A stretch of 6,193 bases of DNA from Patescibacteria group bacterium (GCA_018822835.1 JAHJJO010000083.1:1-6193); one strand, 5' to 3'; shown: positions 1-6,193, counted from the first letter of the stretch. Notes: generated by a model from the sequence alone, not told the origin. Translations and numbers: made by a program.

Positions 1-525
1 CCATGGATTTTTACATAAAAATACAGTAATCTCTGCTCTGTCTGTTTTTTCCACGCCAGGAGGAATAGAAAAAAACACTTCATCTTCTGTAATAGTCGCT
101 TTAACATTAACAAAAGTTTGGTCATCAACAACTCCTGTTTGCGCTCTAATTAATTGTTTAGAGCTTGTCGCATAAGAATCGTCTTTCGCACATTTAAATT
201 GAGTTCGCGTGCCGCTATTATCACAGCTCATATTAAAAGGATCAGTCACATCTATCCATCCTGGCTCATTGGCAATATACACAACTTTCGGATTTTCTAT
301 ACCCCATTCCCATTCCCATTTATATCCCGCAACAGGAATTATGGTTTGCCCGTCAACTGTTCTCGCTGTTGCTGTAAATACTTTGTCATTGTCTTTGACT
401 GTATCAAAAGTGCTGTCAAAATTACCATCAGTGTCTGGATAATCATTTTCCTTCACGCCTGCTTCGGTTGTTTGAAATAAATAAGATGACGGATCTATTA
501 CAACATGGTCTAATGCGCATACGCC
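1..525 (-). other. C-terminal Ig-like domain, truncated by the window edge
   Basis: Starting at 'GVCALDHVVIDPSSYLFQTT', this region continues 'DNDKVFTATARTVDGQTI', 'IPVAGYKWEWEWGIENPKVV', 'SSKQLIRAQTGVVDDQTFVN' and 'VKATIT', ending 'ITVFLCKNPW' at the edge. The layout is a bacterial Ig domain in which a 'VF.A.A....GQ.i.P..GY.W.W.W' strand is followed by an 'A.tG...V.A..T' strand. The 'VC.LD.V.V.PSSYLF' opening and 'F.C.NPW' end recall a domain repeatedly seen at this place in Patescibacteria giant proteins. The protein continues beyond position 1. Confidence 0.6.
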
Positions 526-3500
526 GTTATTTTCCGCTTCAGGTAAAGTTTTAAATTGCCAAATTTTAGAATTATTAAATGTTATGCCATTAAAACTTGC
601 TGTATTAGGACCTTTCATTCCAATGTTCCAAATACTTTTTACTCCGTTTTTGCTGTCAAGATTTTTATCTCCTCTTATTATAACATAATAATTTCTATTT
701 CCATCTAATAACTGGCTTGGGCTAAAAGTCAATGTTGTTTTGTCATCAGTATTATGCGTTCCGCTTACTGTGCCCGCAATAGCGCAGTAGTTATTGGCTG
801 GATCAGGGGTGGTGAAAGCGAATGTTTTTCCAGTGAATAAATTTGCAAAAGAATTTTTAATTTTATTCCATATATTAATTGCAACAGCTTTCCACGACGA
901 GCTGACGGCTCCATAGTCCGAGCTATTTAAATTTTGCGAAGCAAAATTAAAATTGTGAGGCTGTGAAGCCTTTATTGTATTCCACAACTGGCTCCACAGT
1001 CCCTCTCCAGTTTTTAAGGAAAAAACTGGAGAGGGAACTATGGAGCCGTCATCTAAGGAAGTATTATAAGTTAAATATTGCGTGCCTTCAGGGCACATGG
1101 TTGATCCATAATCCGCAACAACAATTACATTGCCGGAAAAACTATTAACGTCCATTTTTTCGCTAAAATCAGCAGTAATTATAGTATTGCGGCAAATATT
1201 TTCCAAATCATCACCGGGATTTACTTCAGTCACAGTTGGTCTTGCGTGGCAACAAGCATCAGATCCGCAACCAACATTATCTATTGATCCGCATTCCAAG
1301 TCGCTTTCGCACCCGCAACACAAACCTCTTTCATCAGTGGTGGCAGTACAAGGTTCTTTGTTTGACTGACAAATAAAATGAGGATTTATATCTCCACATC
1401 GATCATTGGCAGGATTACAACAACACAAACATGTTGTATCATATCCACAAGTTGTTTGAGAACACCCACTTTCTCCTCTGCACTCATAACCTAATCCGCA
1501 ATCTAAAGTACACGCATCATCACCTTCGTCATGGCAAGATGTCCCTGGATATTCTCCTTCTGACTTGCATTTATTATTGCAATCATTCATTCTATAATTT
1601 CCTGTAGTGCTTGCAGTGGAATTGCAGATAGATGGGTCAAGAGTGTCGCAACTATAATAACCGCAATAATTTAAACTATTTTCATTAACAATAACACTGT
1701 CGCCAACGCCTCTGCATGCGTCATTGTTCATATTGTCAACACAGCAGGAGCTGTTATGCTTTGAACATTCTTCAGGATTAGATAATTGCGCGCAGTCGCG
1801 GCAGACACCGTTTGAAATACTTGTATCGCAAAATTTTCCATAAGACCCTTCGCAATTACACGCCGCATCAGGGTTAGCGACATTAGCGCAGCCAGAGCAA
1901 TAACCATAAGTATCCGTATCGGTTGTAAGATCGCTCCCGCAGTCACCTTCACAAACCAACCCTGAACAACAATCGCTTCCATCTCTTGCTCCTATTTCAC
2001 AACAGCATTCGCAACTTGATTGATCTTGCGTAATACATTTACCAGAGGCATTACAACTTGATCCGGTTGTACAAATATTTTGATCAATCCCGCAAACGCC
2101 CGCGCCGCTATTATTTAAACAAGTAAAATTAGAAGCGCATAAATCACAGGTTGTCCCATCTTCTACGCATTTCCCAAAACCAATACTATTCCACCCGAGT
2201 GGGCAATTCGCTGGTGTATTAATATGCCATCTATTGCTCCCGTTATATTCAGCGCAGTAAGCTTGAATATCTTTTCCAAAAATATCTTGCGCTGTTTTTG
2301 GCAAGTCGCAAACAGCAGGGCTAACACATTTATTTAAATTAGAATTATAAACGCACGACGCATCGCAGGCGCCTAAACCATCACATACAGCATTATCGCA
2401 AGCACCAACTATTTGATCAACTTCTCCTTCGTAAGCTGAGCATTGACCCGGAGAATTAGGGCAGAAATTTCCTAAACACTGACCTGACGGATAACTTCCA
2501 CAAGAGGCAGGGCATACACTATAATCCAAATAACCCGCCTCGCAAGAACCATTACAACAATTTCCATCCCCGCATTCATTTTGATCTATTTCGCAATCAG
2601 AACATTTGTTAGGTTCATTGATGTCGCATGCGCCTGAACAGCAAACCGTTCCGCAAGGTGTTTGATCAACAGAACATTGGCTTGACTGGCAAGTACAGCT
2701 TGCTGAATTACAGGTTAGCCCACCTGTGCACGCGCTATTATCAACATTGCAAACAGAGGTTTCTGGATCTAAATCGCAAGGCTCTCCAATATTGCCTTGG
2801 CAAGTGCAACCTGCTACTGAACTACAAAGCAATCCACCTGTACACGAATTATTGTCTTGACAGCCGGCTTGCGCTAAATCACTGTCGCAAGGCTCTCCAA
2901 TATTGCCTTGGCAAGTACAGCTTGCTGGATCGCAGGTTAATTCGTTAACACACATATTATTATCAGCTTGACAGCCGGCTTGCGCTAAATCACTGTCGCA
3001 AGGATCTCCAACACCGCTTCCGCCTGTGCTAAAATCCCATTCATAAACACTGCTTTTAACATTAATGTAACATGCATCTTCACTTGTTTTACATCTCCCT
3101 TGCTCAGAACTTCCTGCTGGACAACAAACATCTGTTCCACCGCAATCGCTATTTTGCGCGCATTCCCCTACTGTAAAATTAATTCCATTGCCAGCATTTC
3201 CACTTTGAACAACTTTTACAGGTCCTGTAATAGCTTCTTGATGCACCGTTGTTTCTATTTCGTAGAGACGAGGCATTGCCTCGTCTCTACGTCCCCAAAA
3301 TGCAATATTTACCCCTGATTGATCTTTGTTAGCGTTAAATCTAACTAAACCAGTTGACTGATCTCCAAAATATTCACCCCATAAACTAATCTCGCTATTA
3401 TTAGAACCAATTGTTGGGTTAATTTTACATAAGCTTGGTTTTAATATTAATAATGAATTAACATTAAACTTAGGAACAGCAAGTTTATTAGTGTCTGTAA

Positions 3501-6192
3501 TCTTTTCTTCAATTTGCATTGTTAAAATATAATTGTTATCACTGATTCCTTCTGGGACTTTAATAATAACTTGATTGTCAGCCCATACGCTATCAGCGCA
3601 AATATCTGGAAAATCATAACTTGCCTCTGTCCCGTTTGCATCTCCAAAAAAAACTTTACTTGTTCCTTTTAATCTGCCAAAACCGCTTCCACGAATTGTT
3701 ACATATTGTCCGATCTTTCCGCTTGTTGGTTCAAAAGAAATAATAGAATGTCCTATTTTTGGTTCTTCATCTTTTGTAAAATCTAAATAATTACTGCTTA
3801 TATTATTTTTTAAAACAAAAGTTGTTGTCTTGCCTGCTTGAATGTTTGGAACCCCTGCTGTTCCTTGTAAATCATTAAAAAAACTTGAATTTAATCCATC
3901 AACATATCCTTTTTTTATGTCTCCAAAAGCGGCAGCGCTTTCTAATAAATTTATTCCATAATATATTAACCCCGTGCCTATAACAGCCCCTTCCTCTTCT
4001 GGTCCTTGAGATGTTTCTAATTCTAATTTACAAAGTCCTGGTCTAACAATATTGTTTATTTCAAAATTATTAATAAATGGACCAAAATTATTATTAGTTT
4101 TATCAAACAATCCGGTTTCCGCGACAACTTTAATAGGTCCGGTTTTAGCATTGTCTGGCACAACTACTATTATTTTGTCATCCTGCCAAGTGCTTTGACA
4201 ATTTGGATTAAGATCAGAAGGAAATGTTGCTATTTGATCATCTTCGTCTGCGCTGTCATCACCTAAAAATATAACATTGCCGTTGATAGGTATTTTGGCA
4301 ACTACAAAATCATCTATATAAAGGTTTGTTCCTTGAGCGCCCGTAGTATTATAACCTATACTCATTCCAATTTCCTTTCTTGGAAGAACTGTCATTGCTT
4401 CATCATAAGTAAGTATAGCAGAATATCTTGTCCAACTGTTATAAGTGCCTGCGTTAATACAAGGAAGATTTTTATATGGGTAACATTTTGTTTGAGTAGG
4501 CGCGTTAACGCAACAGTATCCTGGCTGTTCAGAGCAATCGCTTCCATATATACAGCTGCCATCAGGTTTTATGTAAACACCGCTTTTGGGAGCGCAATAA
4601 CTTAACCACCCTAAACTATACCCTAAGCTTATAGATAAGCTTGCGTCAGTATGGCCTTTATAATAAAATTGAACAATATATTTTTCTCCTGGTTGCCAGC
4701 CCAATGATGAGACATTATAAACTAATTTCGCCCACATTACTCTATTAGTATTGAGCCAGCAAAAAGTTTGTCCTTCATTATAAATAGATGGAGCTGTTGA
4801 ATGGCAAAAATCAACACTCACAAAACTGCATTGACGAGTAGCAGAAAGCCAAGTGCACCAACCAGATAAATTTTTGCATAAGTTTTCAGTGCAAGTTCCT
4901 GGATAGGGCTGATTAGGATCTTGATGTATTAAAATACTTTGATTGCCAGACCTTCTTTCATTTGAGGAAATTTTTACAAAAGAATGTTTTTGACCTCCTC
5001 CAGACCAATCTGCAGGCAATTTTCCAACTGCCCCACTTTCAAAATCAACATTAGTTAGGACATTTTCAAACAAAGACTCTACAACCCCAAAATTTTTCCC
5101 CTGAATTGTTATTATATTTCCAGGCGCGCCGTTAGGCGTTCCATTGTCACTCGGAGAAATTGAGTATATAACCGGCCCTTGCCCTTCGCAGGAAATACAT
5201 TCTCCTCCGCAGTCTATACCGTTTTCGTCCGCGTCTTGAAGATTGTTACAGCAATGTTCAGGCCGTAATTTTACTAAAGCTTCAACGCTCGCGCTATGAT
5301 CGTCCATATCATAAGCAGTTGCTTTAAATTTTACATTATTTCCCACTGCATATCCGCTCCCATCCCAAACAACAGAAGCGCTAAAAGGATTATTATTAAT
5401 TGGATCAGGATTGCCAACGCTATCAATTATGACTTCGTCAGCGTAAAATTCAACTAATGCCACGCCAGAATCATCTTCAGCGTTTGCTCCTATTTCATTA
5501 TCAGACACAGCGCAGACCTGCATCTCGTCAAAATAAAAGTTAATTTTTGGATCTTCGCAATCAATGGTCTCTCCTGTGGTAAAAGTGCTTTCGCACAGTT
5601 GTTCTAATCCGCAATTAAGTTCCAAGCCATTGCCTGCTCTTAAAATTCCACTTGCTCCATTTATTGCTTTTACAGTAATTGCGGCGTTTTCTGGAAAACA
5701 ATTTTCTGCCCCGCATAAATTTTCAGGACATATTTCATCAGGTATAAATTCAATTGTTTTATTATTAATATTTAATGTTCCGTCAATAGCAACACCACCA
5801 CTTTCTACTTTAAATGTTTCAGCGCTAACTGTTGTTTCATCAGGAGGGGCGTTAAAAGTAAATTTTATTTTTGCATTTCTAATTATGTTTACGCTTTCAT
5901 CAGGAGGCGAAATAGCTTTAATATAAAATAGATCATCATCCCAGCCAGGTCCGCATGCCCCAACACTACATGTTCCCCAAGCGCCATCAGTTCCGCAAGT
6001 TTTTGTTCCAACTCCTTGGCATCCGCAATTAGCTATATCTCCAGGAGTACATCCGCCTCCGCCTGTTGTTGCGTCTAATAATTTACTTAAAATCAAACTA
6101 ACAATAGCAAAAGACATTAAAATAATTATCAAGCCAATAACAGCATTTTTTAATATTGCTTTTGCCTTGTTAATTCTTTCATCATCTCCATC
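1..6192 (-). CDS. Giant membrane-anchored multidomain surface protein (Ig-like / IPT-TIG / Cys-rich), partial at both ends
   Basis: The minus-strand frame starting at 6192 is open for all 2064 codons to position 1, with no stop, initiation site or ribosome binding site, so both protein ends lie outside the window. The product starts here with a transmembrane helix. It continues through a Big_5-like domain, an Ig-like domain, four IPT/TIG-like domains (one split by a jelly-roll module), a very Cys-rich stalk, a second Big_5-like domain and a truncated C-terminal Ig-like domain. Every module has a coherent fold pattern, so a chance open frame is excluded. Big_5 and IPT/TIG domains are typical of bacterial surface proteins and adhesins. 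A role as an envelope-anchored fibre or adhesin is inference, and no catalytic motif is visible. The architecture and phrases resemble giant Patescibacteria proteins. Two palindromic repeats lie within the frame. The coding claim is firm; the function is not. Confidence 0.96.
303..320. repeat. Three tandem cccatt hexamers
   Basis: cccatt is repeated exactly three times (303-308, 309-314, 315-320) and encodes the alternating Trp/Glu run of YKWEWEWG. It is a short repeat forced by the protein motif and probably not a mobile or regulatory element. Confidence 0.8.
541..1242 (-). other. Big_5 (SbsA-type Ig-like) domain 2, enlarged by an insertion
   Basis: It opens 'RPTVTEVNPGDDLENICRNT' and 'IITADFSEKMDVNSFSGNVI', the classic 'P..g....r...I...FSe.MD..S' of Big_5. 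It closes 'TTLTFSPSQLLDGNRNYYVI', 'IRGDKNLDSKNGVKS' and 'KIWQFKTLP', the 'l.F.P...L.....Y.V.i......s..G......FkT' half. At about 234 residues it is roughly twice the usual size. The surplus lies in the middle and contains the inverted-repeat region 903-1051, which encodes 'VPSPVFSLKTGEGLWSQLWN' and a Ser/Asn/Phe-rich stretch. It links the Cys-rich stalk to the C-terminal domain. Confidence 0.75.
903..1051. repeat. Nested inverted repeats, MITE-like, within coding sequence
   Basis: The outer 15-bp perfect inverted repeats are tgacggctccatagt (903-917) and its reverse complement at 1037-1051. Inside is a perfect hairpin: ccctctccagttttt (1001-1015), loop aagga, and its reverse complement at 1021-1035. 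An imperfect extension pairs ggctcca (990-996) with tggagcc (1041-1047). The motif ggctccaYagtcc also recurs in direct orientation at 907-919 and 990-1002, so the core occurs three times and each copy is read in a different codon phase. I see no clear target-site duplication. A small inserted element or its remnant is the likeliest reading. Confidence 0.7.
1249..3165 (-). other. Cys-rich stalk, about 640 residues with about 100 cysteines
   Basis: From 'ECAQNSDCGGTDVCCPAG' to 'GCGSDACCHARP' nearly every sixth residue is Cys (about 100 by hand count). Sub-units include a Dickkopf/EGF-like start (C-x5-CG-x4-CCP), the three 37-residue repeats, 'TPCGTVCCSGAC' and 'NECGDGNCCNGSCEAG' units, CCC triplets (SSCECCCEIG, CLCCCNP), and a final 'SCHDEGDDACTLDCGLGYEC' block. 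The pattern is that of an extended chain of small disulfide knots, as in extracellular stalks. A short non-Cys insert, 'NVKSSVYEWDFSTGG', lies just before the repeats, and a longer Cys-poor stretch around 'GSNRWHINTPANCPLGWNSI' lies mid-way. Folding would need an oxidising compartment or disulfide machinery. Function is unknown; metal binding by Cys clusters is a weaker alternative. Confidence 0.85.
2677..3009 (-). repeat. Three tandem 111-bp (37-residue) Cys repeats
   Basis: Units lie at 2899-3009, 2788-2898 and 2677-2787, each exactly 37 codons. Each has six cysteines and the frame 'G(D/E)PCD.D......C....(N)....L.C.....CTCQ'. Units 1 and 2 share an exact 37-bp block (2967-3003 and 2856-2892), and units 2 and 3 share an exact 32-bp block (2885-2916 and 2774-2805), all at 111-bp offset. 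The near-identical DNA in patches shows recent duplication or gene conversion, with unit 3 the most diverged. The repeat lengthens the stalk. Confidence 0.93.
3166..3441 (-). other. IPT/TIG domain 4, carrying an in-frame palindrome
   Basis: Residues about 919-1009 run 'KPSLCKINPTIGSNNSEISL', 'WGEYFGDQSTGLVRFNANKD', 'GVNIAFWG', 'EIETTVHQEAITGPVKVVQS' and 'GNAGNGINFTVG'. This is a complete IPT/TIG pattern, including the closing 'tGPVkVv.sG..gNg.nFTV'. Between the FWG and EIETTV elements sits RRDEAMPRLY, which is encoded by the palindrome at 3261-3291. Removing those residues restores normal spacing between the Trp strand and the 'I..TV' strand. Confidence 0.7.
3261..3291. repeat. 31-bp near-perfect palindrome inserted in frame
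   Basis: The left arm cgtagagacgaggca (3261-3275) and right arm tgcctcgtctctacg (3277-3291) are exact reverse complements around a single central t at 3276. The element encodes approximately RRDEAMPRLY in the host gene and keeps the frame open. The sequence style ('GTAGAGACG...CGTCTCTAC') matches a class of short dispersed palindromes that I recall from cyanobacterial and other bacterial genomes, and it echoes in-gene palindromic elements such as those of Rickettsia. No T-tract follows, so it is not a terminator. Confidence 0.9.
3445..3762 (-). other. IPT/TIG domain 3 (canonical)
   Basis: Residues about 812-916 carry the clearest IPT/TIG pattern in the window: 'ISFEPTSGKIGQYVTIRGSG', then 'FG' and 'SKVFFGDANGTEASYDF', then 'VWADNQVIIKVPEGISDNNY' and 'KFNVNSLLI'. 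All expected elements are present and unbroken: the P-x-S/T-G turn, 'G..VTI.G.GFG', a 'V.FG' strand, 'W.d.qvii.VP', and a final F-x-V strand. It serves as the internal reference for the interrupted domain 1 and the palindrome-bearing domain 4. Confidence 0.8.
3775..4044 (-). other. IPT/TIG-like domain 2 (degenerate)
   Basis: Residues about 717-806 run from 'RPGLCKLELETSQGPEEEGA' through 'VIGTGLIYYGINLLESAAAF', 'GDIKKGYVDG' and 'AGVPNIQAGKTTTFVLKNNI' to 'SSNYLDFT'. The order (Pro-Gly opening, a 'V.G.G' turn, an 'FGD' strand, 'VP.i.aG.ttFV', and a closing 'SN.l.F') matches an IPT/TIG fold. The 'W....I' strand typical of the domain is missing, so this is a diverged copy. It follows domain 1 directly and leads into domain 3. 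Confidence 0.5.
4078..5178 (-). other. IPT/TIG domain 1, split by a jelly-roll insertion
   Basis: The first half lies at 5086-5178: 'GPVIYSISPSDNGTPNGAPG' then 'NIITIQGKNFG', the canonical 'P.I.SisPs.G..G..vtI.G.nFG' opening. The second half lies about 256 codons later at 4078-4287: 'NGNVIFLGDDSADEDDQI', 'STWQDDKIIVVVPDNAKTG', 'PIKVVAETGLFDKTNNNFGP'. This is the expected 'V.F......W.d..I.v.VP..a.tG.v.V....G..sn...F' close. Together the halves make one complete IPT/TIG fold, with the foreign module placed right after the 'G.NFG' turn. IPT/TIG folds are structural or adhesive in bacterial surface proteins. Confidence 0.72.
4288..5055 (-). other. Jelly-roll carbohydrate-binding-module-like domain (CBM4/9 style) with Cys-rich loops
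   Basis: Residues about 380-635 begin 'NVDFESGAVGKLPADWSGGG' and 'RRSGNQSILIHQD', continue with 'GWQPGEKYIVQFYYKG', 'YNSWTRYSAILTYDEA' and 'IGMSIGYNTTG', and end 'NLYIDDFVVAKIP'. This is the standard order of CBM4/9-like jelly rolls: an opening '(N)DFE.G....P..W', a 'SG..SL.I' strand, an 'Y..SFY.KG' strand, a 'W....' strand and a closing '.YIDDF.V'. Two inserts bearing about a dozen cysteines (around CTENLCKNLSGWCTWL and CAPKSGVYIKPDGSCIYG) decorate it. Glycan binding is a family-level expectation, and the ligand cannot be read from sequence. A general LamG/concanavalin-like sandwich is the alternative. Confidence 0.62.
5188..5265 (-). other. DCGG Cys motif with possible calcium loop
   Basis: Residues 310-335 read RPEHCCNNLQDADENGIDCG followed by GECISC. 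The 'C.N..QD.DE.GIDCGG.C..C' pattern is widespread in secreted bacterial and eukaryotic proteins as a short disulfide-bonded linker. The D-A-D-E-N-G-I-D spacing resembles an EF-hand-like loop, so calcium binding is possible but unproven. It joins the Ig-like domain to the first IPT/TIG domain. Confidence 0.6.
5266..5562 (-). other. Ig-like beta-sandwich domain (bacterial Ig, Big_7-like)
   Basis: Residues about 212-309 run from 'CEDPKINFYFDEM' to 'ASVEALVKL'. The centre 'DDSGVALVEFYADEVIIDSV' followed by 'PFSASVVWDGSGYAVGNNVKFKATAYDMDDHSASV' has the layout of bacterial Ig domains in which a 'V..VEFY.DG..I' strand is followed by a 'W.....G.Y.....A.A.D..G....S' half. Such domains are common in secreted enzymes and adhesins as spacers or ligand-binding modules. 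The exact Pfam family is uncertain. Confidence 0.6.
5572..5931 (-). other. Big_5 (SbsA-type Ig-like) domain 1
   Basis: Residues about 88-208 match the Big_5 layout: an opening 'I.PPDESVNI.RNAKIKFTF' strand pair, then 'TTVSAETFKVESGGVAIDG', then 'TIEFIPDE', an 'AAITVKAINGASGI' strand and a closing 'STFTTGE'. This is the usual order in SbsA-like Ig domains of S-layer and adhesin proteins. An extra Cys-containing loop (CPENLCGAENCFPE) sits where the 'F.P...L....YTV' turn is expected, and a second Cys pair precedes the last strand, which suggests disulfide stabilisation. The role is structural: a spacer in an extracellular rod. Confidence 0.75.
5950..6054 (-). other. Cys-rich CTPG...CG.DG.WG.C motif
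   Basis: Residues 47-81 follow the Gly linker after the membrane helix. They show six cysteines with the spacing CTPGD-x4-CGC-x7-C-x3-GAWGTC-x4-CG. This 'CTPG ... G...C...G.WG.C' pattern recurs in secreted proteins of many bacteria, where it is a small disulfide-bonded unit of unknown function. Here it probably forms a compact knot between the membrane and the first Ig-like domain. Confidence 0.65.
6076..6156 (-). other. Transmembrane helix, T4SS-pilin (TrbC/VirB2-like) second-helix style
   Basis: Residues about 13-39 contain the hydrophobic run AVIGLIIILMSFAIVSLIL. It is preceded by a charged stretch (DDERINKAKAILK) and followed by SKLLDATTGGGG. The Lys/Arg-rich flank on the N side and the Gly-rich linker on the C side predict an N-terminus inside and the long remainder outside. 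In Patescibacteria, short VirB2/TrbC-like pilin proteins have two helices, the second introduced by a very similar 'G-(D/E)-E-K-(I/V)-x-K-A-K' lead and 'NAVIGLIIIL' core. If that holds here, a first helix lies just beyond position 6193. The membrane segment is seen directly; the pilin kinship is from memory of the family. Confidence 0.85.
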
Positions 6193-6193
6193 A

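Noticed and set aside
154..480. 108-codon plus-strand open frame near the left edge
   Set aside because: It uses the same codon register as the large minus-strand gene, so it is the complement of the C-terminal Ig-like domain. The minus-strand reading gives clear domain motifs, while this one gives none.
1001..1035. Rho-independent terminator
   Set aside because: The hairpin is followed by no T-tract on either strand beyond the loop-side A/T bases, and the gene remains open through it.
1728..1982. 84-codon minus-strand frame with a hydrophobic stretch resembling a membrane protein
   Set aside because: It overlaps the Cys-rich stalk in another phase of the same strand. The hydrophobicity arises from out-of-frame reading of Cys/Asp/Gly-rich codons.
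2628..2948. 106-codon plus-strand open frame with internal repeats
   Set aside because: Its repeats are just the antisense image of the 111-bp tandem repeats.
2677..3009. CRISPR array
   Set aside because: The repeated blocks sit at exactly 111-bp spacing, are a multiple of three, keep the reading frame and encode a conserved six-Cys unit. There are only three units and the 'spacers' are also similar.
3261..3291. Operator or terminator
   Set aside because: It lies in the middle of a coding domain with no T-tract or promoter nearby, so a dispersed palindromic repeat is the better reading.
4333..4605. 90-codon plus-strand open frame
   Set aside because: It is antisense to the jelly-roll module in the same codon register and its translation has no family features.
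5564..5926. 120-codon plus-strand open frame opposite the first Big_5 domain
   Set aside because: It is antisense to a well-supported domain, has no ribosome binding site context or recognisable motif, and its composition mirrors the complementary codons.
1..6192. Alternative genetic code or a pseudogene
   Set aside because: No in-frame TGA, TAA or TAG occurs, and the domains continue in one frame without any shift, so neither recoding nor decay is needed.

Overview
The whole window lies inside one very large protein-coding gene on the minus strand. Reading leftward from position 6192, all 2064 codons to position 1 are open: I read every plus-strand triplet in that register and found no tta, cta or tca. 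There is no start and no stop, so the gene runs off both ends and the protein is longer than 2064 residues. No other gene, RNA gene, promoter or terminator is supported. Residue numbers below count from position 6192 and are not those of the full protein.

The organism is probably a Candidate Phyla Radiation (Patescibacteria) bacterium, most likely of the Parcubacteria-type lineages. The reasons are the AT-rich codon choice, the long mosaic secreted protein, and a pilin-like membrane helix with the 'NKAKAILKNAVIGL' style known from those genomes. Phrases such as SSVYEWDFST, CHDEGDDACTLDCGLGYECRGE and YKWEWEWG also resemble giant Ig-like/IPT proteins annotated in these phyla. This is recognition from memory, not a search. 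No in-frame TGA is present, so nothing suggests the TGA=Gly code of Gracilibacteria/Absconditabacteria.

Layout in protein order (right to left): a transmembrane helix with a positive inner flank (6076-6156); a small Cys motif (5950-6054); an SbsA/Big_5-like Ig domain (5572-5931); a second Ig-like domain (5266-5562); a DCGG Cys motif (5188-5265); an IPT/TIG domain that appears split by a roughly 256-residue carbohydrate-binding-module-like jelly roll (4078-5178); three more IPT/TIG-like domains (3166-4044); a Cys-rich stalk of about 640 residues with about 100 cysteines, including three exact-length 37-residue tandem repeats (1249-3165); a second Big_5-like domain (541-1242); and a C-terminal Ig-like domain cut off by the window edge (1-525).

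The architecture is that of a membrane-anchored, disulfide-stabilised surface fibre or adhesin. Its role in contacting a host cell or glycan is inference. The DNA also holds two palindromic elements inside the reading frame: a near-perfect 31-bp palindrome in the last IPT/TIG domain (3261-3291), and a nested inverted-repeat region in the second Big_5 domain (903-1051). Both look like small repeats inserted into, and tolerated by, the coding sequence.
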